From Polydactylus sextarius (lineage: Eukaryota; Chordata; Actinopteri; Polynemidae): 64,000 nt of DNA. Position 1 is the first letter of the stretch. Every line of letters begins with the position of its first letter. The notes below the pieces were generated by a model, which was not told the origin of the DNA, searched no databases, and was given only the letters and a program-made list of their open reading frames with translations. Where the stretch lies: NCBI GenBank assembly GCA_016801845.1, contig CM028917.1, positions 4,533,501 through 4,597,500 of the forward strand, written 5' to 3'. This document shows positions 1 through 10,217 of this stretch, one piece after another. Made by a program: the position numbers and the translations under genes.

Positions 1-86
1 CTTGATCTGAACTTGAACAATGTTCAGTTGTTGGATTTTTGTGCTAGTCACAGTTTGGCCATAACTAACACCATATTTGAATATAA

Positions 87-375
87 GTGTGGTTTAGCCT
101 TAGAGATAAGATGAGGACCTGGCTAGGGCATCTGACCAGGATGCCTCCTGGATGCCTCTCGAGTGAGGTATTCTGGGCATGCCCAACCAGGAGAAGACCC
201 CAGGAAAGACCCAGGACACACTGGAGAGATTGTCTCAGCTGGCATGGGAATGCCTCAGATTTACCCCAGGGGAGTTGGAAGTGGCTGGGGAGAGGAGAGT
301 GTGAACTTCCTTTTTGAGGCTGTTGCACTTGTGACCCAGACCAAGAAAATGGGAGGAAGACAAGGCAAGAGTTGA
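87..375 (+). mobile_element. Degraded non-LTR retrotransposon (LINE) reverse-transcriptase C-terminal tail
   Basis: The forward translation reads WLGHLTRMPPGCL, then CPTRRRP and RPRTHWRDCLS. This is the familiar C-terminal end of reverse transcriptases from fish LINEs (GH-RMPP, RRRPRGRPRTRW and WRD blocks). After the WRD block the frame breaks: the expected continuation (LAW-E, then GELEVAGER-V) appears in another frame and ends in a stop. It is therefore a dead, 5'-truncated fragment. I cannot assign the clade from this much sequence. No poly-A tail or target-site duplication was identified. Confidence 0.75.
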
Positions 376-889
376 GACCGTGCTTTGATAGTAATTGCTC
401 TGTGGTCATCATTTACTGTCAAGCAATGTGACTTTGTAGATTAGCTTAACACAGTATTGTCTTAAATCACTGATCATAACTGTCCATTACTCATCCTATG
501 TGATGTGACCTTTCATCTACTGAGCTCCACTAGCTTCCTGTCACCGATGTGCTCATTTGACCTAAAGTAGGTTTTAAGGAAAGAACTTGAATCTCATTTA
601 AAATGTCCACGAACAGCCTAATACCAATGTCATTGCACCTCACTAACATATAAGCAGTCTCTTGTATTTGTATTTGTATCTCTTGCATCTCTATTGCATC
701 TCACCCAGCTGCTTCACAAAAAAAGAAAAGAAATCATGATAAAATCATACAGTTCAGAGTTTTGTTCTTCTTGTAGAGTCCTGGATGCAATATTTAATGA
801 GTGTTAATATATAATATTACTTATATTTATATAATATATTTGTAATGGTTCCAAATTGAATGAAAACCTGCAGGTTTATTGATAGTAAC
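376..889. other. Stretch with no recognised gene, 3' of the last visible NLR exon
   Basis: AT-rich sequence with short repeats such as a TTGTATTTG cluster near 660-690. The last visible NLR exon has a good splice donor here on the minus strand, so another exon is expected further left. I found no LRR or B30.2/SPRY-like exon in this stretch. Confidence 0.6.
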
Positions 890-3800
890 CTGAGTATTTT
901 CAGACGGCAGCACAGATGGATATGCTCCGCTGCTGAGTCCTTCAGGTCATTGTTACTTAGGTCCAGCTCTGTCAGACTTGAGGACTGTGAGCTGAGGACT
1001 GTGGACAGAGTTTCACAGCTTCTCCATGACAGCGTACAGCCGCTCAACCTGAAGAGAAATTAGAAACAAAATTGACTGACAATAAATTTCACACACAAAT
1101 AAATATGTATTATATATTTTGCTGTGATTAATGTGGTTTTACAATTGTGATTTACTCATTGTAAAACAGAAGGTTGAGCTGACCTGAGAGACTTGAGTTT
1201 ACAATGTGGACTTTCCAGTCCAACAGAAAGCATCTTCACTCCCGAATCCTGAATGCTGTTGTTGTTCAGGTCCAGTTCTCTTGTACAGGAAGACTGGGAG
1301 CCTAGAACTGAAGCCAGAGCTTCACAGCTTCTCTCTGACAGATTACAGCCACTTAGTCTGAAGAAGAAGTAATGACATATATATGACATCAAGAATTGTT
1401 TTGGAAAATTACTATTTTCTGTCTAAGGTTAAGTTTTGTATAACATCTTTACACTTACAAAAGTATGTTTGAGTTTCTAGCCACTGACAGCAGCCTCAGA
1501 AGACCTTCCTCTGTGGCAGAGTACTTCTTGAGGTCAAACACATCTATGTCTCTCTCGGATGACAGCAGTATGAAGACCAAAGCTGACCACTGAGCAGGAG
1601 ATAATGACATTTTTTTTCTGGAGAGACATCCTGAACTCAGGTACTGTTGGATCTCCTCCACTAGAGAGCAATCATTAAGTTCATTTAGACAGTGGAACAG
1701 GTTGATGGACCTCTCTGGACTTGGAATCTCCCGGATTTTTTCTTTTATGTACTGTACTGTTTCCTTGTTGGCTTGTGAAGAACTTATTGTCTGTTTCAGC
1801 AGGCCGTGCAGGCGATCCTGATTGGCCTCCACAAAGAGACCCAACAGGAAGCGGAGAAACAAGTCCAGGTGTCCATCTGGACTCTGTAAGGCCTTGTCGA
1901 CTGCCATTTTTTGGATCAAGGCAATAGATGGTTTGTTAAAAAGTGTGTGCATACTTTGAAACTTGAATTGTTGTGCCATTACATTTTTGTTTCTGTTAAT
2001 GAATGACTGCACCACATACACAGCAGCCAAAAACTCCTGAATGCTCAAATGGACAAAGCTGAACATCTTGTCTTCATCCTTGTCTTTCCTCCATCGACGC
2101 TCTTTTTTAAAGATCTGTGTGAACACTCCTGAGTACACTGAGGCTTTATAGAAATCAATGCCACTCTCTTTGAGATCTTTTTCATAGAAGATGAGGTTTC
2201 CTTTTACCAGCTGGTCAAAAGCCAGTTTGGCAAGTGACTGGATGTATTGAATGCTCTCTTCTATGCTGTACTTCTCCTGTGTTTGTGTGATCTGAAACGC
2301 CAAGAATTCAGTGTACAACTCAGTAAGAGTCTTAGGCAGTTCTCCACTCACACTCATTTTAAACATGTCTCCCAGAACTGTAGCAGTGATCCAGCAGAAG
2401 ACTGGGATGTGGCACATGATGTGGAGGCTTCGTGATGCCTTGATGTGAGAAATTATTCTGCCACCCAGCTCCTCTTCAGTGAATCTTCTCCTGAAGTACT
2501 CCTCCTTCTGTGGATCAGTGAACCCTCTCACCTCCGTCATGATATCCACAAAGTCCAAAGGGATCTGATTGGCTGCTGCTGGTCGTGTAGTTATCCAGAG
2601 GCGTGCGGAGGGAAGCAGTTCTCCCTTGATGAGGCCTGTTAGCAGGACTTCTACTCCAACTGCCTGTGTTACATCAACAGAAGCATTTTTGTGAGTGGTG
2701 AAGTTTAGTCCCAGGCGACTTTCATCCAGGCCATCAAGTATAAACAGAAGTTTAAATTTACTTTTGTCATAGTTGGTGTTCCCTGAAGCCTGGAGTGTTG
2801 TGAGGATGTCATTAAGATCCTCCTCCTTGATGTCTTTGGTTTCCCTGATGCATTCATGAATAAGCTCAGCTAAACAAAATTTCTCCCCCTTTATTAAATT
2901 AAGCTGACGGAAGGTGAGGGGAAACAAGAGATGTACGTCTTGATTTGCTCTTCCTTCAGCCCAGTCCAGAATGAACTTGTGAACAAGGAATGTTTTGCCA
3001 ATTCCTGCAATCCCATTGGTCATCACTGTTCTGACAGGTGTGTTTTTTCCAGAGGGGTGTTTAAAGATGTCGCCAGGTTGAACTGTTTCCTCTGTTTGTC
3101 CTTGTTCTCTTAATGCCATCTCAATTTGCCTGACCTCATGCTGCCTGTTGATGTTCACAAGACTTCCATTTGTGATGCAGAGCTCTACATAGATGTCATC
3201 CAGCTGTTTTTTATCCATCCGTTCTGTCCATCCCTCTTGTGCACATATGAATCTGTCCTGAAAGTGTGATTGGAGAATGTGCTTGTATGATGCAATAGAT
3301 CCAAGAGGTTCCTGATTTGGCTGCAAAAAATCTATGCAGAAAACATTAACACACTCATTACACAGTGTACGGAGAAATTAGTAAGTGTATGTATGACTTG
3401 ATTTGGTTTTGAAACTGATTTGGACCATGATACAGAGAGTTTGTCTGTTGATAGTTTGAAAAGAGAACATACAGCCAGGGAGATAAACAAAGAATAGCTT
3501 TACCTCCAGTCTGTCTGCTGTTCGTGGAAGAGTGAGGAAAAGGTGCAACCCTGCTTTGTGAAACATCTCCAACATCATTTACTGAGAAAATAAATAAAAA
3601 CAAACAAGTGAACTATATATATATATATATATATAAATGATGATTTATTTCCTTCTGGGCAGATTTGATTACGTACGTTTGGGTCCAGAGTTGATATTAG
3701 ACAGTCTCTGCACCAGATCGTTCCTGTTGAGCTTTGTCAACACGGTCTTGGTTACCACCACAGACTGTTCATTGTAAGTCTGCACTATCATGTCCAGTGT

Positions 3801-3956
3801 GTCCAGCCTGTCTGCCTTTTCCAGGTGGCTCTTTGGAATGGCTTGGAAGTCTTCCAAGATCTCATCCTGCTGCAGGAACCATTTAAAGGTTTTTAGCTCT
3901 TCATCTCCTAGATCCTCCAGTATTTCTAGCAACAGCTCTGTAAGTGCCATCATCAC
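890..3956 (-). CDS. NLRP-like inflammasome receptor: pyrin domain, FISNA-NACHT, LRR (3' end not in window)
   Basis: Minus-strand exons that join in phase are 3956-3677 (pyrin), 3581-3504 (linker), 3331-1459 (FISNA-NACHT), 1357-1184 (LRR) and 1048-890 (LRR), encoding at least 854 residues. The pyrin domain is about residues 1-90. The NACHT ATPase has a Walker A motif GIAGIGKT at about 226-233 and a Walker B motif LLFILDGLDE at about 314-323. A FISNA segment (SIASYK..., HEVRQIE) precedes it at about 131-196. The NACHT exon is spliced from a TAG acceptor ahead of codons FLQPNQE; the nearer CAG would break the frame. The LRR exons carry the LSGCNLSERSCEALASVL pattern. By family knowledge these are cytosolic danger sensors that recruit ASC through pyrin-pyrin contacts and activate caspases. 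The second LRR exon is 159 nt instead of the usual 174 nt. No B30.2 exon is seen. Many near-identical paralogues exist in fish, so no symbol is given. Confidence 0.88.
3613..3635. repeat. (AT)n microsatellite
   Basis: About eleven AT units in the intron between the pyrin exon and the linker exon of the NLRP-like gene. Confidence 0.95.
3677..3956 (-). CDS. Pyrin-domain exon of the NLRP-like gene
   Basis: This first coding exon starts at a double ATG (MMALTELLLEIL) and encodes one death-fold pyrin domain. It has the expected pattern of acidic and hydrophobic helices (ILEDLGDEELKTFKWFL, then DLVQRL near the end). It ends in phase 1 after GPK, at a GTACGT donor. A pyrin domain here, rather than no effector domain or a CARD, places the gene with fish NLRP-like receptors able to signal through ASC. 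The upstream untranslated exon and promoter were not resolved. Confidence 0.85.
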
Positions 3957-4990
3957 TGGTACCTGGTAAGGCAGTGGAGATTTTACCTTTCTAGCAACAG
4001 TTTTTCAACATGTCAGTCCTATTTATTTATTATTTTTTTCACATTGCAACATCAGATCATGTTGTTGTACACTATTCATCTTTCCAGTATACAAGACAGT
4101 ATATTATATCTAAAATAAATATTTCATGATGCTATTTCATGATGCTAGTTTATATTTATAAGGCTACATTTCAAGATTAGCTATTGGTGGAACCGTGGTA
4201 TCAGGTTCTGTCCATACACCTGTCTGAAAAAACTGAATCTGAAATGAAAACCAAGTTTTGGTACACAATGCAGCCTGTGTGGACCATGTGCAAAGCCTTT
4301 TTTTTATTTAACTATACTAGTGGTACGAGATATTTGGGCCATCATTTAGTTCAGAGCAAAAAAAAAAATACTATGGGAGAGATTTTGTCCCAGGGGATGA
4401 CCCTTTATCTTTTCACCTTTCAACTTTGTAAACTTGTGTCATCTAAATTTTCATTTGTCAAATAAACTGGACCATGATCAAATGCCTAAAAACCTAATGA
4501 CATTGTCTTTAATTGTGGCAGTGTTTTGTGTTCAGTGATATTTGGCAGTTTCAAAAATACAAAAAAAAAAAAAAAAAATCACTGCTATGGTCATTAAAAA
4601 TATTTTTGATGATCTGTGCAGTGGTATTGCAACTGTCCATTGTTACAAAATATGAAAGGAAGTAAACTGCGTAAAGAGAAACAAAATTAAGGAACTAAAA
4701 TTAAGAACTAAGACTTAACAGTCAGACAGTCTCAACAGTTCAGATGCAACATTTCTGAACATAAAATACTAGTTTTGAAAAATTAAATCTAATCATATGT
4801 TTTTACTGTTGCACTATATAGATTATATAGATTACAGCTGTATCCTTTTTGGATACAGGTGAAGCCTAAATGTTAATATTGGCAGATTAACATCAAAGAG
4901 AAGCTTCATTCTACTACCAGAATTATGAAACAAATACCTCATTTGAATATTGACATAAACTGCCTTATACAGTGCTATAAAAAAAGATAT

Positions 4991-5096
4991 TCAACTTCAA
5001 TTTTATTTTCATAGCACATTTAAAAACCACATCATTGACAAAAGTGCTTCACAGGCGTGCCCTAAAGATAAAGTTCATAAAATACAATAGCAAAGA
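4991..5096. repeat. Decayed dispersed repeat (TTTATTT...AGCACATTTAAAAAC...AAAGTGCTTCACAGG type)
   Basis: The spaced words TTTTATTTTCATAGCACATTTAAAAAC and AAAAGTGCTTCACAGG are the signature of a very common fish interspersed repeat whose exact class I cannot name. Short TCTG runs follow immediately. It is probably an old, truncated copy. Confidence 0.5.
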
Positions 5097-5656
5097 TAAA
5101 AAATATCTATTCATCTGTCTGTCTGTCTATATTAGATGACCTCAAGGCCTCAGGCCACCAAAAAGCTGACTGGTCAAAGTCCACGTAAGGCGTTACAGGA
5201 AGATGTCAATGATTTATATGACAGAGATAAAAACTCACGTCCAGACATAGAAATCTTCATAAGGAGACATTGCTGCTTCTCAGTCTTCTGTCAGTGTTCA
5301 TCTGTCTTGGTGCTGCCTTTATCACAACTTCACTCTGACAGCACAGAAGTGATGGTGTAATCTGCGTTACCCCAAGGACACAACAAAGTACCAGAGCTAT
5401 TGCTTCCCTGAGTTTAGCCTCCCAGGCAGCATTTCCGCTTACTAGACATGCTGTTTACCCATCCTGATGCATTTAGAGGGAAAACTTCATCTTAACCCAT
5501 CTGCCACAATCAGTTTTAGTTTTCAATTTGTTGGCTTAATGATGGCTTAATGGCAGCTGTGCACAAAATAGAGGAAGAGTTAACCTGACAGGCTGAGCTC
5601 AGGAAGCAACACTTCCATGTTCAAGGTTACAAATCAAATTTAGTTTTACCCTTTGT

Positions 5657-5669
5657 CCACTAGATGGAG
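5657..5669 (+). promoter_or_regulatory. CTCF-like motif
   Basis: CCACTAGATGGAG fits the CTCF core CCASYAGRKGGC at most positions, but the final GC is GA/AG. It reads forward on the plus strand, in the intergenic region between the NLRP-like and osbpl7-like genes. This is motif-only evidence. Confidence 0.3.
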
Positions 5670-7390
5670 AACTACTTTTCATCTTCATACATCTACAGTG
5701 CTCACATTGATGTCCTGGCAACCTGCCACTGCAGGTTTCTGATTTATGACAGAAATCTTACTGCCTATCCAGTGTCAGTTCACTTGATTTCACCAATATG
5801 AATGCAGTACGGAAGATTCTGGAGGAATTTACGAATGTTAAGGTAACAAGTATGAGGTCTTGTGGTTTAGAGTCATTCAAACAGTCAAGGGTTTTACCTC
5901 CACGAATATAAACTTTGTTTTCAGATATTCACCTCATCAGCAGGCATTGTTCTATGTTGTACGAATTAAGGATTTTGTCATGAATTTTGTATTTGACACT
6001 GAAAAATACTACACTGGGATCAGTAAAACTAAATATTTCTTATCTAATGTCATTAATCTCTAATCCCTCAGACAACACCATAATTGTCACTTACAGCTAG
6101 GCTCAGTGTTACTGTGGAAGTCCTTTGTCATCTCTGCAATTCAGTTGCATTCACACATACCAACTGAAACTAAACCAAAGCCTGATGATCACAGCATCCA
6201 GATGTGGACTGTTCTGGGCTGGGAGGCGTCTTGAACCACCACATAGTGGAAGGTGTTCTGTGTTCAGTGTTTCAGGGTTTGTTTGTTTGTTTGTTTTTTC
6301 TCTTTTTTTGGTAGAAATGGAACAAAAGATGACAGGAAGCATCTGGGATGTTAGCAGCATTAAGTCCAGAGGCCAGGATCCTACATGGTCTGGGGGTGTG
6401 TTAATGCTGCTTCATTAATACTAAACAGATAAAGATTTTGAAACATGGTGTCTTTGATCTCTAACAGGTCTTTTAAACCTTAAAAAGTTTGTAAAAGCAA
6501 TCACGTTCACGTGATAAAACATTAGATCATATGCTGCTTGGTTGTATTCAGTGAACTACAGGTTAGAAATAAACATGCAAGCCACTGTTGTCATCTGCAT
6601 GACATAACTCTGCATGACCAATAATTGTCTAAACAAATAGTTGTGTAATTATGTGGAGATGAAGACATGTTCATTCATGCACTGCTGTAACAGTCCCAGT
6701 GTTTCCACCACATACTGTTTTTTGTTCCCATTAAACCACAAGAGCGATAGTGAACATGTTGCTTTGAGTTCTTTCCCACAGTTTCTTTATGAAGTTGACT
6801 GTACACAATCAGCAGGCATTGACATAAAGTTGGAAGGACACAGTTTTCTGAAATATAATATTGTTGGAGTGGCAGGGTTTCTCTTTTATTATGGGGATTT
6901 TATATTACGAGTTTTTGTTTGTTTTTTATTTAAATGCAGAGTACAGAGACTATTGTCTAATGTGAGAGAAAGAGAGAAATCAGATGGGGACTCTCTGGTT
7001 TAGGTGGTGCTGAGAGCAAACTGGAACCAGGCTGAGGTTCAGGGCTGAAGTGTGTGTTTCCAAACTGATATCATGTCAGTGGATGCTGGGTGAGGCAGGA
7101 GGGACAACAGGACGGGCAGAGCTGGACCTGGAGCACAGGCAGAACAGGAATTACCAGGATATCTTAGAAACAAGGACACTACTCAAATGGAAACATTGAG
7201 AGTTCCTGCATAGAACAAATGTGAACAATCAACCTTGTAAAGAGCAAAATAAAGAAGCAGGGAATGATGAGGAGATCAAGTACAGGTGTGTGTGGGGAAG
7301 TCAAAAGGATGTTTGAGTCTGTGCTGTCTCTTCCAAAACTAAATCACTCGAGCAAAGCTTTAAATCAGCTAACTTCAGGCCCATTCAAGT

Positions 7391-7470
7391 TGAGTCAAGT
7401 TTATTTCGTGCCAAAACAGAAAAAGAAAAAATATCTCAAGGCACTTTACATTATAGAATGGAAAAACCCA
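7391..7470. repeat. Decayed dispersed repeat (TCAAGTTTATTT...TCTCAAGGCACTTTACA type)
   Basis: The words GAGTCAAGTTTATTT and ATCTCAAGGCACTTTACAT at this spacing are typical of a fish interspersed repeat related in layout to the copy at 4991. No terminal structure is preserved. Confidence 0.5.
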
Positions 7471-8099
7471 ACGGTTCCAGCTGCACTTGGTGACAATGGA
7501 GAAAAAAAAAACTTCTTATAACAGGAAGTTAAACTCCATTCAGTGACATCATATCAAATACACAGTAAAAATGTTTTAGTCTGATTATCAGCACTTGCTT
7601 GTGAGAATTTTTACATCATCACTTCACCTGTAACAGTTCATCCACAGACATGTGGTCATGGAGCTGTAACATTTATATGTGCATTTGAAATGAAAATGTA
7701 TTTTATGTACATAAAAAATATAATTTAGTTCATAACGACGTGAGAAGTTTCCAGTCTTGTAGTTTTAGTCATTGGATGTAAGACAGACTGATCTACTGGA
7801 GGGAGAATATTAATGTCGACAAATGAGCACACAGAAAAATGTTTTGTAAGATGTCAGTTAAACTGAGTATTAGTTAATGAAGTCACGGTCAGTAGTGGTG
7901 TGTAGTGGCATTATATTAAAATATTTACAAAAAAAATATGTTTGTGTAAATAGGAAATATTCATGTCTTCTTTTTTTTTTAATTAAAGAAAAAAAATCCC
8001 AACGGTGACGATAGAGGCTGCACGTTGCAATCATGGTAAAGGTAAGTAAGAAAGAAAGAAAAAAAAAAAGAGAAAAGAAAAGAAAGAAAAAAAAATCAC

Positions 8100-8236
8100 A
8101 ACGCTCCCATGATGCACCTGTTCCGCTGGGTGCATCTCCAAGCTTTGGCACGCGCAAGCAGCAGAGCAGCAGACCGCGTGCGGCAGCATAGAAGAAGCCG
8201 CTTCGTTCAGCAGGTGTTTCTACTCCGACTCCACAG
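8100..8236 (+). promoter_or_regulatory. osbpl7: Probable promoter and untranslated first exon of the osbpl7-like gene
   Basis: A sudden rise in CpG (CACGCGCAAGC, GACCGCGTGCGGC) is followed by a consensus donor, CCACAG then GTGAGTGAG, at 8236/8237. No other plus-strand first exon is visible before the first coding exon at 16110, so this is the best candidate for exon 1. The transcription start is a guess. The resulting first intron would be 7.9 kb. Confidence 0.55.
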
Positions 8237-8680
8237 GTGAGTGAGCGACGTTCACACCGAGCGAAAGCAAATGTTTGGTTTTGTCTCTGTGTGGAAAAAC
8301 ATAAAGAATTGAAATTAGCTGCGACAGAAACGACACATTAAAGTTTGTTTTTTTTTTTTACCGGGTGAAACAAAATGATGGAAAACATGACGAAAAAAGA
8401 GGGAACTATTAGCTTTGAATTTTAACCGCCTCGTGTCGCGTTTTTCTTTTCCTAATTAGCTTGCTTAAAACTACAATTAGCACGCGCTCCTCGCACACCC
8501 TCCTGTGCGCGCGCGCTCGTCTTTATGTAAATTTTGTGGACAAGTTTTGGTTTCAAACCGTCGTTATGAGGACATTGGTCAAACATGAGCATATTTGTCA
8601 AAAATCTTGTTCAAATGTGCTATGAAAGCATTCAATATTAAATTCCTTGAAAATTGGAACAAATTATTATCTACATGTTA

Positions 8681-8682
<2 letters not shown>

Positions 8683-8712
<30 letters not shown>
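8683..8712. repeat. (GT)n microsatellite
   Basis: About 15 GT units in the inferred first intron of the osbpl7-like gene. Confidence 0.95.
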
Positions 8713-8713
<1 letters not shown>

Positions 8714-10196
8714 ACGCTGAACCTGCAGTTTTATCTCAAATCAGATTCTTCACTCGGTTCATTCACGCAAAGAAGATGAATGTTCTAGTAAAGACACACC
8801 TGCACGGTGCTTTACTGCTTCCTGATGATGGTTTATGCTCTATATGCATTGAAAAATTTTGGCACTCGTGCTGATTTTAAAAAAAAAAAAAAAAAAAAAA
8901 AAATCACATTATTTTTGAGAGGTGTCTCAAAAAACAGAAAAATCTAAAACGGAACAAAATGGTGTGAGTTTCCATATTAGAATATACTTGTCGCATGTGA
9001 TTTCAAAAGTAGTACAAGAAGTGAGACAAAGTTGTTTTTGCTTCACACAAGCTAAATATAAACATTTATTAGTGTATGCAAATGATATGTAAGAAGTTAT
9101 CGTTTTGATAAATGTAACCATTGTTGTCATGGGAGACAAATATAGAAATGATCATGTGATGTTCTATAGCAGATTAAGATCACAGGGAATCAGAGGCAAT
9201 GACCAGTCACTTCTGATTCTCTCTCCTCTTGATCTAACACACACACACACACACACCAGATCCCGATCTACAGACAGATTTTTGGCACATAATCTCTCCA
9301 TGCAAAGTACAATGATACTGTGCTGTATCAATGCTTTTGTCCCACCCCTTGTTTTTGTCTTCAGTTGTTATCAGTCGTGGTGAGGGCTGTAACAGAGGTT
9401 ATCATTTTAAAGTTGCAAACTAAATCACTGAGATGCCATTGAGTATCAAAAAATGTCTCATCATTTGATATCTGAGGTGTAATCAGTGAATCAATCAGCT
9501 GCAGGAAGGATGAGCCAAGGCTTGCTCAGCGTTACTTAAAACAGTTTTTAAACAACAGGTCTGTGCAAACCTTCAGACTCTGATCAGATTGTAAACAATG
9601 TGAATCACACTTTTGGTCACACTTTTTATAAAATTGATTTGGGATTGAGCTGTGTTATTTTTGCATTTTATAACTACACCCACTGCTCATGTTTGGTTGT
9701 AAACACTGTGTTAAACCTTGAAAATTTTCCCATCCGTCACCTGTGGCCAAACAGCCTGTACATGTTGCTCTGGCACATTCCTGGAAAGAGAGAGGCAGTG
9801 AAAATGCAAGACGGAGAACCAGTTTGTTCAGGTCTTGAAATCATCTCCATCTAACATGAATGACAGTACAGATTGTTCTAGACAACACATAAAGGCTTGA
9901 AACTTGCTGTTTCCCTGCTTGTATGGCCTGAAGCTGAAAAACTTAAAAGCACGTTACAAATGTCATTTTAAAGATGTTTTTTACGTGTGAAATGAGAGCA
10001 CGCTGCATTTCCTCTAGAATGTTTTCTGAGGTCGGAGTACACCAAAAACCTCAAAAGGCTGAGGACTGTGGGGTATTTGCATGTTGGTTCTTTCGGTTAG
10101 ACAGGGCTGCACAGTGTGGACAAAAACAAACAAACAAAAAAATAATATTACCTAGATGTAGAATGTTGTATATAAATCTATCTGGTCCATCACACC

Positions 10197-10217
10197 ATGC
10201 ATCACATGGTGATGCAT
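10197..10217. repeat. Short perfect inverted repeat
   Basis: ATGCATCAC, a 3-nt centre, then GTGATGCAT: 9-bp arms in the inferred osbpl7-like intron 1. It may be chance; no function is claimed. Confidence 0.6.

Larger units (their letters stand above)
3957..8099. other. Intergenic region between the NLRP-like gene and osbpl7-like gene
   Basis: About 4.1 kb between two genes whose 5' ends face each other (divergent). It contains poly-A/T runs, two decayed dispersed repeats (4991-5096 and 7391-7470) and a CTCF-like motif at 5657-5669. The open frames present are short and have no recognisable domains, so I call no gene. Confidence 0.7.

Noticed and set aside
3321..3326. NACHT exon of the NLR starting at the nearer CAG acceptor or at an in-exon TTG
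   Set aside because: Only the upstream TAG acceptor (exon from 3331) keeps phase with the 78-nt linker exon. The TTG is an internal Leu codon.
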